A stretch of DNA of 62,000 bases. It comes from Lingula anatina. Taxonomy: Eukaryota > Brachiopoda > Lingulata > Lingulida > Lingulidae. A model generated the notes under the pieces. That model saw only the letters and a list, made by a program, of their open reading frames with translations, made no database searches and was not told the origin of the DNA. Where the stretch lies: NCBI RefSeq assembly GCF_001039355.2, contig NW_019775358.1:1467-63466 (forward strand). The letters run 5' to 3'. Each line of letters begins with the position of its first letter. The stretch's first letter is position 1. Positions 45,317 to 57,199 of the stretch are shown in pieces. Both the position numbers and the translations under genes were made by a program.

Positions 45317-46747
45317 ATGTCTTGTACAGCCATACTGAATATGCCAAGACTCCTTCAACGTCGCCTGCTTGGGGTCGCAATGATACTACAACCTAACAGA
45401 AATTTGAGGACATTTATCCCGACTGGGCAAAATTTATTAAAGAAGATACAGCTGCCCCTATATGACAAACATAGGGAAATGGCGCCAGTTATCCAGCTCA
45501 AGCAAGGCCTGGCGAAGCAGCCATGGCATTTTAGAAAGGTATGAGATATCAAATATGTTATGTCTTTTGTTGCCATTTGGACTTTTCCAGGTCAATAAAT
45601 TCTAGGCTGATGTTATTTTAAGGTAGGTCAATTTTCAGTAAATTTCAATTAGCACATATGCATAAAAATACAAGCCACGTGGTCACAAGATCTGTTAATC
45701 AATAGGTGGCGTTTAGTCTGCAATATGTATCTACTTGTATGTGACGAAGCAAACCATCCATTGCAGAGGTCCCACCTCTTTTTGACATCTGGGGTCCGTT
45801 TTCATGTTTTTATCATGAGAAATATCAAACAAGTGTGATAATGATAAATATCAACCAAGTGTGTTAACAGTTCAATGCCGAAATGTAACCTTGGGTTTTA
45901 TTGAATCGTTCAGCCGATCGAATACCCGCAGCTGACTGGTTCCGATCATTGGAGGCGCAAGATGCGCACCGTATTTAGAGTCTTCGACCTAAACGGTGAT
46001 GGTTGCATCACACAAGAAGATAAGGAGGAGATGAACAGACGTACCGCAGAGTATATGAATCTTGATGGTAAATGCATTTTAATTAAATTTTTTATTTCTA
46101 TTTCCAAATGTTGGATTCGTATTGTGCATATAGGCCTGCTTAGAAATAAACGTAATACTTTTAAGTATTAATACTGTTTCTAAAACATATTAAGTACCTA
46201 TTTTATTTTGCCCTAACATTTAACATGTAAATATCATAATCAGTCAAAATCAATTAAAAGTACCAACTTACTTCAGTAGTATCTTAATATTTTTATATAT
46301 CTAAAATATATCCACGCATCTTATTGTAAACATACTGTACATATTTCAGATGACAAGACTAAAACTGTTCTGAACCAGCGCCGTACCTACTGGGGAGATG
46401 AAGCCCCTGACAAAGTATTTGAGAATGAGTTCGTAGAGAGTCATCTAGTCAAGATGAATGAAATCAAGTTCCGAGAATTTTGGTTTGATATCCTTACTTC
46501 GAGATTTCAAATGATGGATCTTAATGGAGATGGACTCATTTCTACAGATGAACATGCTGCTATGTTCTACAGCTACAAGATCCCTACTGAGCATTCGAAG
46601 AAAGTGTTTGACATTCTTGATAGTAACAATGATGGTTTCATCTCCATGGAAGAGTTTTCCCACGCGTACACTGAATTCTGGTATACCGAAAATCCTGACA
46701 ACATATTCAATGAATGCTACGGTCCACTCATTGACAATGAAACTTGA
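45317..46747 (+). CDS. SCP8: SCP-like EF-hand protein with basic leader
   Basis: Exons 45317-45538, 45914-46067 and 46350-46747 (donors GTATGA and GTAAAT, acceptors TTCAG and TTTCAG, phases 0 and 1) encode 257 residues. The 74-residue leader has no Asp/Glu until about residue 50 and contains R-R-L-L and K-K motifs. EF1 (99-110, D-L-N-G-D-G), EF3 (182-193, D-L-N-G-D-G) and EF4 (216-227, D-S-N-N-D-G) are canonical; EF2 is degenerate. The ending is YGPLIDNET (GPLI in place of GPLV). Subfamily B. The first gene of the right-hand (+) part of the cluster, divergent from SCP7. A second nearly identical copy follows after an n at 46801, most likely the other allele. Confidence 0.9.
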
Positions 46748-46801
46748 AACGATGTTTCCTATTACCGATTTCCAAATACTCTGCTTCAAAGATAAACTGT
46801 N

Positions 46802-48145
46802 ATGACAAACATAGGGAAATGGCGCCAGTTATCCAGCTCAAGCAAGGCCTGGCGAAGCAGCCATGGCATTTTAGAAAGGTATGAGATATCAAATATGTTA
46901 TGTCTTTTGTTGCCATTTGGACTTTTCAAGGTCAATAAATTCTAGGCTGATGTTATTTTAAGGTAGGTCAATTTTCAGTAAATTTCAATTAGCACAGCTT
47001 TAATATGCATAAAAATACAAGCCACGTGGTCACAAGATCTGTTAATCAATAGGTGGCGTTTAGTCTGCAATATGTATCTACTTGTATGTGACGAAGCAAA
47101 CCATCCATTGCAGAGGTCCCACCTCTTTTTGACATCTGGGGTCCGTTTTCATGTTTTTATCATGAGAAATATCAAACAAGTGTGATAATGATAAATATCA
47201 ACCAAGTGTGTTAACAGTTCAATGCCGAAATGTAACCTTGGGTTTTATTGAATCGTTCAGCCGATCGAATACCCGCAGCTGACTGGTTCCGATCATTGGA
47301 GGCGCAAGATGCGCACCGTATTTAGAGTCTTCGACCTAAACGGTGATGGTTGCATCACACAAGAAGATAAGGAGGAGATGAACAGACGTACCGCAGAGTA
47401 TATGAATCTTGATGGTAAATGCATTTTAATTAAATTTTTTATTTCTATTTCCAAATGTTGGATTCGTATTGTGCATATAGGCCTGCTTAGAAATAAACGT
47501 AATACTTTTAAGTATTAATACTGTTTCTAAAACATATTAAGTACCTATTTTATTTTGCCCTAACATTTAACATGTAAATATCATAATCAGTCAAAATCAA
47601 TTAAAAGTACCAACTTACTTCAGTAGTATCTTAATATTTTTATATATCTAAAATATATCCACGCATCTTATTGTAAACATACTGTACATATTTCAGATGA
47701 CAAGACTAAAACTGTTGTGAACCAGCGCCGTACCTACTGGGGAGATGAAGCCCCTGACAAAGTATTTGAGAATGAGTTCGTAGAGAGTCATCTAGTCAAG
47801 ATGAATGAAATCAAGTTCCGAGAATTTTGGTTTGATATCCTTACTTCGAGATTTCAAATGATGGATCTTAATGGAGATGGACTCATTTCTACAGATGAAC
47901 ATGCTGCTATGTTCTACAGCTACAAGATCCCTACTGAGCATTCGAAGAAAGTGTTTGACATTCTTGATAGTAACAATGATGGTTTCATCTCCATGGAAGA
48001 GTTTTCCCACGCGTACACTGAATTCTGGTATACCGAAAATCCTGACAACATATTCAATGAATGCTACGGTCCACTCATTGACAATGAAACTTGAAACGAT
48101 GTTTCCTATTACCGATTTCCAAATACTCTGCTTCAAAGATAAACT
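46802..48145 (+). other. Assembly join: second (allelic) copy of SCP8 without its 5' part
   Basis: After the n at 46801 the sequence restarts inside exon 1 (position 45462 of the first copy) and repeats it to about 46800: exon 1 remainder 46802-46878, exon 2 47261-47414, exon 3 47697-48094. Differences are few: a 7 bp indel near 46.99 kb, single-base changes, and CTG to GTG (Leu to Val) in exon 3. There is no promoter or ATG. The n, the mid-exon restart and the allele-level divergence argue for two haplotype contigs placed in series rather than a tandem gene. Confidence 0.85.
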
Positions 48146-48594
48146 GTTGCAACCAAACAAAGACCACCCATTTCGTTCAGAATGAGGGCAAATAGCCACC
48201 AGAAGGCCGGTTTTAAAGCCCTTAGCGAACAACAGCCATTGTAAACAGCAAAACATGATTGTCTGTTTTTGTAATGAATCGGGGGGGCGGGGGCGGGGGC
48301 ATTGGGGAACACTGAAACCGTTTGGCTTTCTTTATTGAGGACAAATTCCATTTTCAAGAGACCTAAGACGATGCTTGTATCGCGTCTGGATTGACTTAAG
48401 GGTAATTGACACCTTCAGTATTTTTAAAACGTCGGTAATGCATTGTTAGGAATGGAAGTCCTAGGGCATACCTTACTAGGATTCAATGTCTGTAGGTTTA
48501 CACTGAGAAATGACATGAGTAAATAGATATAGAGATATTTTAGTTTCAAAGATATAATAAACATTTGATTTATTACATTAATATGACATTTAAT
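48146..48594. other. SCP8 3' flank
   Basis: Contains a short C/G-rich tract near 48.28 kb. No gene or element recognised. Confidence 0.45.
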
Positions 48595-49630
48595 TATCCC
48601 CGCACTTTTGGGACAAAAGTCGGGGATCATGTTATCTCCTCCTAGACTATTGCAGGTAGGAAGTTGAAACTTTGGGAATTGGTAGACCCATCTTTAGGGA
48701 AATGCGTGGGCACATTGGAATTTTAGTGCAACAGGGGGTTGGGCTGCCCCTGGGGGGTAGTTAATTCAAAATTCTTGTGACATTGTAATTTCTGCTATCT
48801 CCTCCTAAACCGTTAGAGATAGGAAACTGAAACCTTTGGAACTGGTAGACCCATCATCAGGGATGTGCATGGGCATTTTGGAATTTTAGTGCCACAGGGG
48901 ATTGGGCTGTCGCCGGGGGGGGGGGTGATTCTAAATTCTTATGACATTTTAATTTCTGCTTTCTCCTCCTAGACCGTTAGAGATAGGAAACTGAAACCTT
49001 TGGAACTGGTAGACCCATCATCAGGGATGTGCATGGGCATTTTGGAATTTTAGTGCCACAGGGGGTTGGGCTGTCCCCCGGGGGTGGTTGATTCTAAATT
49101 TTTATCACATTGAAATTTCTGCTATCTCCTCCTAGACACAGCAGTTAGGAAGTTGAAACTTTGGCGATTAGTAGACCCATCATCAGGGATGTGCATGGGT
49201 ACTTTGGAATTTTAGTGCCAAAGGGGTTTGGGCTGTCCCCGGGGGGTGGTTTATTCTAAATTTTTATCACATTGAAATTTCTGCTATCTCCTCCTAGACC
49301 GTCAGAGTTAAGAAGCTGACACTTTGGTGAATAGTTTACCCATCATCAGGGATGTGCATGGGCACTTTGGAATTTTAGTGCAACAGGGGATTGGGCTGTC
49401 CCTAGGGGTGATTGATTCTGAATTCTTTCCACATTGTATTTTCTGCTATCTGCTCCTAGACCATTTCAGGTAGGAAGTTGAAACTTTGGTGATTACCTGT
49501 AGTATACCACCATCAGAAATGTGCATGAAGCAGTGATGTGTGTGTATGCGTGTGCGCACGTGCGTGTGTACGTGCGTGTGTGGTAAATGGTCCCTAGGGG
49601 TGAGCTGCTCTATGGGGAAGTGCGGGGATA
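48595..49630. mobile_element. TIR-bounded tandem-repeat element (~163 bp x ~5.5)
   Basis: The left end TATCCCCGCACTTTT and right end AAGTGCGGGGATA are inverted. Between them a unit of 161-165 bp repeats about five and a half times. Each unit starts TATCTCCTCCTAGAC and continues with GAAACTTTGG-, TAGACCCATCATCAGGGATG- and GGAATTTTAGTGC-like segments and a G/C-run. The architecture recalls the bivalve pearl-type elements with internal 160 bp repeats, but I cannot show homology. No coding sequence. Confidence 0.75.
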
Positions 49631-49879
49631 TGCGATGGCTACCCATCAACACCATCTACCTTTAATATTCTACGATGTTTTATTTTGCGATAGGCAGTTT
49701 ATATGCATATAATAAAGTAACAAAAACTACAAGGCTTCCATAGTTTTGCTTCATTTATTTTATAGTGCGCATTTTTCTTCCAGTAAACGCAAATTTTTAT
49801 ATGTGTTGTGGCGAAAAAAAAGGAACACCAAGATGGAGAATGTTTCAGGGACTTTGAGGTTTCTTTATATATAATTATA

Positions 49880-49892
49880 TATAAACACGGTC

Positions 49893-49968
<76 letters not shown>

Positions 49969-49980
49969 GACTGTGTTTCC
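49880..49980. repeat. (TA)n centred in a short inverted repeat
   Basis: About 70 bp of TA is flanked by AAACACGGTCGAA on the left and TTCGACTGTGTTT on the right, which pair with one mismatch, so the tract could extrude as one long hairpin. Confidence 0.9.
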
Positions 49981-50330
49981 TTTGGCTAGGCATTTTACAC
50001 ATAGGCACGAATGAATGATGTTAAAGCATTTGCATTCATCAATTGAGAACCGTATATACAGGCACACTTACCATCAAGGCTCAAATAGCCATATAATCTT
50101 AAGTAATAATAATAATAATAGTTATAATAATAAAATATAATAGTAATAATAATAATAATAATAATAATTGTGAATTCAAAGATCAATAGCCCGTAGTTCT
50201 TCGTACTTTGACTATAGTGATATGTGAAAGTCGTTATATTTAGAAGTCGTTATATTATTTTTTCCAAGAAAGATACTTCGAACACATCTGCATAAGACTG
50301 CAAAAAAGTACAAACCTTACCACTGTGACC
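49968..50330 (-). pseudogene. SCP7-like relic (exon 2 end and introns)
   Basis: Minus-strand exon 2 end at about 50101-50072 encodes Y-G-Y-L-S-L-D-G and is followed by an intact donor GTAAGT. The flanks align with SCP7 intron 2 (CGTTTCCTTTGGCT, TTTTACACAT) and intron 1 (GTACTTTGACTA, CCACTGTGA). The rest of exon 2 is replaced by TAA repeats. No exon 3 was found. Confidence 0.6.
50104..50168. repeat. (TAA)n microsatellite
   Basis: Imperfect TAA/ATA run inside the SCP relic. Confidence 0.9.
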
Positions 50331-50690
50331 ACTATTCTAAATCATACTTAGAATATCAGTCAGGTATCGATGTTCCAGTTAGACATATTTTCCCAGCTAG
50401 ACTAGTAATAGATGTCCTTTGACATTTTTAGATGAATGATGTATTCAATTAAGACGATTTAAACGTAATGTTTAAGAATGTTATTACGTTTATTATAATT
50501 ATTTATATACATGTAACCCTATACACATTTTATTCAGATAGCTTAAGATATTTTAAATAAACAAAAAGATAACTACAAGTAAACATTTGACTTAAGATAG
50601 ATGTGTGATTTCTTCATTCCAAGGCCCCTTTAAATTCAATAAAACTTTTAAGATGGGAGACTTTGTATATATTTCAAACGCCTTTTTGAA
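50330..50690. repeat. Inverted copy of 58.32-58.62 kb
   Basis: TCCAGTTAGACATATTTTCC and TAATAGATGTCCTTTGACAT here appear as reverse complements at 58.53-58.58 kb, and TTCCAAGGCCCCTTTAAATT at about 50.62 kb pairs with 58.33 kb. Beyond about 50.78 / 58.61 kb the two loci become direct repeats, so a breakpoint of an inversion lies here. Confidence 0.75.
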
Positions 50691-50784
50691 ACATGCACTA
50701 GGTTGCTGATAGATATCACGTTGGTGGATAACATCCAATCAAGTGCTTGTGGGACACAGTACCCCCTTTTTCTTATTGTTACTA

Positions 50785-51613
50785 GATGGGTGTTCACAGG
50801 ACTTTAAATCCCAGGAAATTGGACATGCGTTCATAGGAATGGGAGACCCAGGACATGCATTCCCAGGACATCCATTCCCTTCACAGCAACCCATTAATAT
50901 AAAGTCTGGATCGTCAATAATATTTCCTTTCTCTTCACTTAAAATCCTTAAAATGATGGGGATGGACGTGGATCTCTATCATTTTCCCAGCTATGGCACA
51001 GATCAAACTTGAATTGAATTAATATCTAACCCGGCATGGCACCATGCATATCATACTACCATTTCATCAAAAAGTGCTATCTTCTCGGGATTAGACACTA
51101 AATAGACTTCCTGCGGGGATTACGCAACAAGCATTCAAGTGGGTCGGCCATATTTGATCCCTTGTTGTTAAGTAAATTAATACGCATATCGAGCGAGGGG
51201 TCTACAATAAGGTCACTTGTTCACGTAAAACCTGCTTATTAAATTGCAAATCTCTCAAAGAATACGAGTAAAGATTGCACCGCTTATGAATAGCCCTAAT
51301 GTGAAAAGTCAATCTTGCGAGACCTAAAGACAATTGCCTTATCATGAATATGAAATATACACGTAATGAACAAAATGGATGCCTTTGAACTTCATAACTC
51401 TCACGATCCATACCTAACAAAAGGAGTTAATATGATAAATGGGTTAATGTTGACGGGGTGAAAATTGTATACAAAAGATGCAGTTTTTCTTGCATTTCAA
51501 TTAAAATGACTTTAATTTATGATGTTTGCATACAGATATGTTTTAACTGAGACTACAGTACCATTCGTTATACAGAACAAGCGTGTGTAAGTAAAGCGCT
51601 TTTCGGGCCAGAA
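50785..51613 (+). promoter_or_regulatory. SCP9 upstream region
   Basis: Directly repeated at 58.62-59.43 kb upstream of SCP10. It contains a small GGACATGCATTCCC repeat (50.82-50.89 kb), the GGGTCGGCCATATTTGATC segment, CTGCTTATTAAATTGC, and TATACAAAAGATGCAG near 51.47 kb in the TATA position. Only the last element is a candidate core promoter. Confidence 0.5.
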
Positions 51614-53859
51614 ATGTCTTGCATAGCAATGCTGAATATGCCAAGACTTATTCAATGCCGCCTGCTTGGGCTAGCTACGATAGTACAATCCAACAGAAAA
51701 TTGGGGAGATTAACCCTACCTGCTCAAACCGTATCAAAGAAGATAACAGTGTCCGCATTTGATAAACAAAGGGGAATGGCGCCAGTTATCCACCTCAAGC
51801 AAGGCCTGGTGAAACAGCCATGGCGTTTTAGAAAGGTTAGTGATATGAGATATTGTGTTAAGTCTTTCGTCTCCATGTGTTCTTTTTCAAGTCAATAAAT
51901 CCTTGTCTTAAATAATATCAAAGCACGACATCTCTCAGTGATGTTCAATTACAAAGCCAAGATCTGTTAAAATAGGTTTTACTTTTTTCTGCGATATAGC
52001 ATGTGGTGAAGCAAATAAAACAATTTTTGACGTCTACCACGCTTATGATCGTAGAGATTTTTATGATGATAAGTCTGGGTCATACTGCGCTTGCAACTTT
52101 TATGCAACCCTTTTGCAAACTCAGTCGCAAGGGGGTTGTCATACATGTAGGTTTTAAAGTGGTCGCATAATGCTGCTTACAGGTCGCAAGCTATCACTGA
52201 CACACACATGCACCAACAACAAATGCGACTGAGGATGACAAATATGGATACCCCAATGGTTGCTTATCGGTCTTTTCTTGGGTGCCAGTAGTTCGTTATA
52301 ACCAGACTAAAACCAGGTGTACGCCACTTGCAAATGCCCTGTCGAACAAGGATTAAAGCATAATTAAATTTATAATTATCATTATTGCAGTGCTGATTGC
52401 AATACGAATTAGATATTTAGCTATAGTAATGTTTCTCACAATCGTTAAATAAAGGAAGCGCGTGATGAAACTAACCCGACTTCCAAGTATATAGCAGCCA
52501 ACACGCCCCCTGTTCTTTGTGAAGGTTCCATTTCACTAGGAGGTTTTCTTGTCTTCTGAGAGGGGGATGGATTTGAAAGTAGTTATCGTCAACAGTTTCC
52601 AACAAATATGATCTCTGCCACCTTGTGGTTACCAGTCGGCAATCGATCACTGCAGTCCTGCAACTGTCTTTCAAGTATCAAGTGGTCGCTGACAGGTTGT
52701 CTATCGCTCGACAAACGGTGTGCGACTGGTAAAACATAGCTTGATTGTGGTCTTTAGAGGTTACAGATACCATATATACCGCAACCTTGTTTTGACCGGT
52801 GTATTAAAGGTTGCCGATCAAAATATGCCAAAGATTCTCATTCAGCTCGCAAAGTGATTACAAGCGACCGCCACATTTTGTGGTTGCTCAACGGTTGTCA
52901 AATGGTTGCAAGCACAGTGTAACCAGTGCTTTACTGGTCAAATGTGAATAAATAAAACCAGCAATATGAAATAAGAGCCGAAGTGTAATCTTGGTATTTC
53001 CTTGCTTGTTCAGCCTGTTGAATACCCACAAATAACTGGCTCGGGTCATTGGAGACGAAAAATGCGTACCTTATTTAGGGCCTTCGACGTAAACGGTGAT
53101 GGTTACTTGACAATAGAAGATGTAGAGATGAGCGCCAGGCGTAGTTCAGAGTTCATGAAGCTTGATGGTAAATGTATTAATTTTCAATATAAATGACAAT
53201 ATTGGTTTCATACTACAGGTTTGTTTGGCAATAAAAAGCAATACTATATATTATTTTTCTAAAATATTGTATCATTTATTCAGTAAGTAATCCTTTTTTA
53301 TTTCGCTCATATGCGTGCATACGCATTTAACGTACAAGTTTGTCTTTCAGTCAAAGCAATTAAAAACCAATTAGAAAAAGGACTATTGTAATACACATAG
53401 TCTTTGATCTATTTGTAAATATACTGTACCGTATACATTTCAGAAGAAAACACTAAAATCCTTCTGGACCAACGCCTTACCTACTGGAGAGATTCAATGT
53501 CTAAAGATTCGACAGGTAGGAATATAGGTAAAATATCCGAGGACCAGTTCGTGGAGAATCAGCTCGTCGCCATGAACGACAACAATTTCCGAGAAAGTTT
53601 CTTTGATATCCTTTGTTCAAGATTTCAAATGATGGATCTTAACGGCGATGGACTTATTTCTCCAGATGAAAATGCTGCTATTTTCTACGGTTTCAACATC
53701 CCTACTGAGCACTCAAAGAAAGTATTCGACATCATAGACAGCAACAGTGACGGCTTCATTACCCAAGAAGAGTTCATTTGCGCACTTATTGAATTTTTTT
53801 TAACCGAAAATCCTGACAACAAATACAACGAGTGCCACGGTCCGCTCGTTGACAATTAA
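51614..53859 (+). CDS. SCP9: SCP-like EF-hand protein with basic leader
   Basis: Exons 51614-51835, 53014-53167 and 53444-53859 (donors GTTAGT and GTAAAT, acceptors GTTCAG and TTTCAG, phases 0 and 1) encode 263 residues. The 74-residue leader has no acidic residue before about position 50 and many Arg/Lys. EF1 (99-110, D-V-N-G-D-G), EF3 (190-201, D-L-N-G-D-G) and EF4 (224-235, D-S-N-S-D-G) are canonical. The EF2 region carries a short insertion (S-K-D-S-T-G-R-N-I-G) shared with SCP3 and SCP10 but not SCP8. The ending is GPLVDN. Intron 1 is enlarged by an 835 bp MITE. Sister of SCP10, 7.8 kb away, with both flanks duplicated. Subfamily B. Confidence 0.9.
52084..52918. mobile_element. 835 bp MITE in SCP9 intron 1
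   Basis: Inverted ends ACTGCGCTTGCAAC and GTTGCAAGCACAGT; interior rich in GGTCGC, GGTTGTC, GCGACC words. The same element sits at the same place in SCP10 intron 1, so it was inserted before those two genes separated. Open frames inside are spurious. Confidence 0.7.
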
Positions 53860-55246
53860 AATTGATGTTCTTTCTATCGCCAAAAGAGAAAAAACAAATA
53901 TTTTGCCCAAATGATTATTGAGTTTACAAGAAACACATATGTACTGCAATGAACATTACTTTCCATATGAGTGCCTGAACATACGGGAACATAAAATAGA
54001 CAGGTGCAGAAATAAGTCCCGAATGTGTGAAACACAAAGTGAACAAAATCACATATGAATTCCAGGCGAGGATTGTTGCATTTGTGTATTACCAAAGTCA
54101 CATACAAAATAGTGTAAATGATTGTAGACGTTTATTCGTGAAATATTTGTTGTGAGACGCTAACACAGAATGCCGAAACTCACTCAAATATATTGAAAGA
54201 TTTGATATACATGTACATGTATAACAATTCATTTAATAGCTAGCTTATAACATGCACATAGTTTTCTCTAGCTTACACTGACATACATAAAAGCTGATAT
54301 CAAGGCTTTTCATAAACTAAAAATGTTATGTAGCTTAATATTAGTTTACCGTAAACATATCCCATATAAGACACGTGTATAAGTTTTTCAGATTAATATT
54401 TTAACACGCAGAATGAATTGTATGAGACCAATTAATCTTACCAATATGGTTGAATGCTGCTGAATGTTTAGTGCAAAGGGACAAATAGACAATAAGTAAA
54501 AATAACCTGTAAAATTAAGTCAATTTCAGTACGAAGTAACTGCTTGTAACAGGAGCATGGTTTGTTCTAGCTCGCACTGACACTAAAAACTGTTATGTTT
54601 TCCATAAACTAACGATGTTATGCAGCTCTTCCACATATAGGACGCTGAACAATTGGATGCTCGGTGATTTTCTCTGTGGGTCATGTATGCTTCTGTCTAA
54701 CGTATAAGCTTTTATTTCAAATGTACTCCATTCGAATGCAAAAACTTTTTTCACAAAATAAACCTAAACTCTCTTGACGTTCACCTTCAATTCTTGTAAA
54801 TCAGTTGCAATATTTTTATATCAATAGTTTTATCTAAGCACATACTGACATCTCCACAGGCCTGATGCCAGTAGCCCAAGTTACATTCCGAATAGACACA
54901 GATAAGGTGGTACAATTTAAGGATCAATGGTAATGAATGAATCGGTTAATTTTCCATCAAAAGTATCAAAATGATTATTGAATGCCCTGAAATAGGAACT
55001 AGTATCTTCTGCTTTATGAAGACACTGAACAAATTCCCTGCGTGGATTACGCAAAAGCATTCAAGTGGGTCGGCCATATTTGATCTGCGGATCTGTTCTG
55101 CAGATCAGTAGTTTTCTGTTCTGAATGAGCTCAAGGCCTTAACACAGGTTCTTCTCACATTCGCTCACTGCTGTTAAGTAAATTTAATACGCGTATCGAG
55201 CGCAGGGACTACGTTAAGGCAGGGAATTATATCGTAGACAGAATTC
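53860..55246. other. SCP9 3' flank and intergenic
   Basis: The first 0.4 kb is also present downstream of SCP10 to the window end. No exon or transposon end was recognised further on; near 55.03-55.10 kb a GTGGATTACGCAAAAGCATT / GGGTCGGCCATATTTGATC segment recurs from 51.1 and 58.95 kb. Confidence 0.5.
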
Positions 55247-55812
55247 CCTGGTTTAGGTGACTTGCTTGCCGAATGCCTGTTTATTAAATTGCCAATCTAT
55301 CAAAGTCTACCTGTGAAAATTGCACTGCTTATGAATACCACTGATGTAAAGATTCAGTCTTGCGAGACCTTAAGATCATGGCCTTATCAAAGTGAAATAC
55401 ATACACGTAGTGTAACAAAATAGATGCCTTTGAACTTTAAAACGCTCTTACAAGCCACACCCAATAAAAGGACTTGGTATGATGGATAGTTTAATGTTGG
55501 CTGGGTGGAAATTATACATAAAAGATGCAGCTTTTCTCGTATTTCAATGAATATGTCTTTTTGTTAGCAGAATACAAAAATACTTTAATTCACACCGCAG
55601 TACCATTGGTAACATAGAACAATTGTGTTAACGTTAAAAGGATTTCGACCCAAAAATGTCTTGCACATCACGCTGAATGTGACAAGATTCATTCAACGTC
55701 GCCCGATCTGGCTCTCGATGATAGTAATACTTAATAGAAATATTAGATATTTACCCTAACTGCTTTAAGCTTATCTAAAAAGATTTATGATGAACATATG
55801 GAAATGACGCTA
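55247..55812 (+). pseudogene. Orphan SCP promoter and exon-1 relic B, 5' part
   Basis: Duplicate of relic A: GGTTTAGGTGACTTGCTTG, upstream block, TACATAAAAGATGCAGC near 55.51 kb, then a decayed exon 1 from about 55.65 kb with ATG retained in ATGTCTTGCACA but frame broken soon after. Interrupted at the TA at 55811-55812 by a Tc1-type transposon; the relic resumes at 57200. No donor site and no exon 2 follow. Confidence 0.7.
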
Positions 55813-57199
55813 CACACATTGGACAAAAGAAGTGTCACCCCTACTGTGCCAATACTATGGGGGAGATAAATGACTGTGGAATGATATGCTCCTGGTATCA
55901 TTTTATTAACATCAAATTTCACAAAAAATCACAAAATGAGAACAAAATATACATTCTACCAAAATATGCATTTTCAAGTCCAAAATTAGTACTTAGTGGC
56001 ATAACCACGTGACCTAATAATAGGTGCCAGTCTACGAAGCAAGGTTTCATATAATTGTCTGATGCGTTCAGGGCTTATGCTGGCCCAAGCATGAAACACT
56101 GAATATAACAGAGTTTCTCTGCTGGTTAGACGGGCATTTGTCAAAAGTTTTGACATATCATTCCACACATTTTCTATTATGTTTGCGTACGGACTTTGGG
56201 CAGGCCACATCACCCTGCGAATGTCCTGTTGGTCAAACCAATCATCAACTGCTCTGGGCCTGTGACAAGGAGCATTGTCATCCTGGTGAACAAATGGATA
56301 ATTCCTGTCACCAAACATGTTAGTAATAGATGGTAGCAAGCCTGACTCCAAAACATCGATATATTTCTAGTGATTCATGTTTCCATTAACCACTATCAAT
56401 TCGCCCAAGCCATGGATGCTGATGCAGCCCCACACCATGATGAATATGCTGCTCCGGGTTCGAAAATTCAGTGCATGTGGTTCAAATGCTTTACCAGCAG
56501 TTTGCCAGCATAGTACCCGTCTGTCATCAGAGGTCAGACCAAAGCGACACTCATCAGAAAAAAATATATAGGACCAATTGTCATGAACTGTCCAGTTCCA
56601 GATCCTGTTGACCCTAGTTTACTCTACGTTGCCTGTTTTGTAACGATATAAGAGGTTTCAGTCTTGCTACCCTGCTGTACACTCTCTGAGCATGTAACCG
56701 ACGCCTAGCAATTTTCACAGACACATTCTTATGTGTGAAATTGTTCCACTGTGTTGTCAACTGACAAGCAGTGTCGAACTTTGACAACCTGGACATCAAA
56801 ATCAGTCGTCGGTCTTCACGGCCAGTATTTTTTCTTGGACGACCCATCAGAGGCAATTTGTCTCTTGATCCAGTGTTTCTATACCGAGACCAGACCCTCT
56901 GCACGGTTCTGACTGAACAATTCAATTGTATCGATATTCTGACATTGCTTATATTCCGCCTCTTCAGGTTAACAACTTGCACCTATAACCGTTAGATAAT
57001 TGCCTGTATCTTGCCATATTGGAGGAAGACAGGAATAACATTTGCTGTACATGTACAAGACCAACAATACAATTCAATGGTATAGCGGTTTTATACTCAT
57101 TAGTCACATTATAAGTAGACCAGGCATTATAAATACCCAAGATCTGCCTACTTTTATTACTCTGAGTTAGGGGGTGACACTTCTTTTGTCCAGTGTGTG
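55813..57199 (-). mobile_element. Tc1/mariner-type transposon, 1387 bp
   Basis: Inverted ends CACACATTGGACAAAAGAAG (left) and CTTCTTTTGTCCAGTGTGTG (right) with a further GTGTCACCC / GGGTGACA, one mismatch in 28. Flanked by the TA duplication at 55811-55812 and 57200-57201. The related relic A at 44689-44690 shows the pre-insertion sequence with a single TA, so boundaries are exact. The element carries one transposase on the minus strand with two visible lesions. The 207 bp MITE at 37428 is a shortened relative. Confidence 0.95.
55986..56982 (-). pseudogene. Tc1-type transposase, broken by a frameshift and a stop
   Basis: The minus-strand start at 56982 opens the N-terminal paired-type helix-turn-helix region (S-V-R-T-V-Q-R-V-W, then G-R-P-R-K linker) to about 56614. 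There the frame shifts. The next part has the first catalytic Asp in F-F-S-D-E-C-R-F-G, a V-W-G-C-I motif, then a TAG at 56370-56368. The last part (56351-55986) carries the second Asp in H-Q-D-D-N-A-P-C-H and the Glu in N-I-I-E-N-V-W, about 34 residues apart. All three DDE residues are present. The enzyme would cut and rejoin at TA sites, but this copy cannot make it whole. Confidence 0.88.

Noticed and set aside
46802-48094. A separate eleventh SCP gene after the n
   Set aside because: No start, no promoter and near-identity to SCP8 across introns; best explained as an allelic contig.
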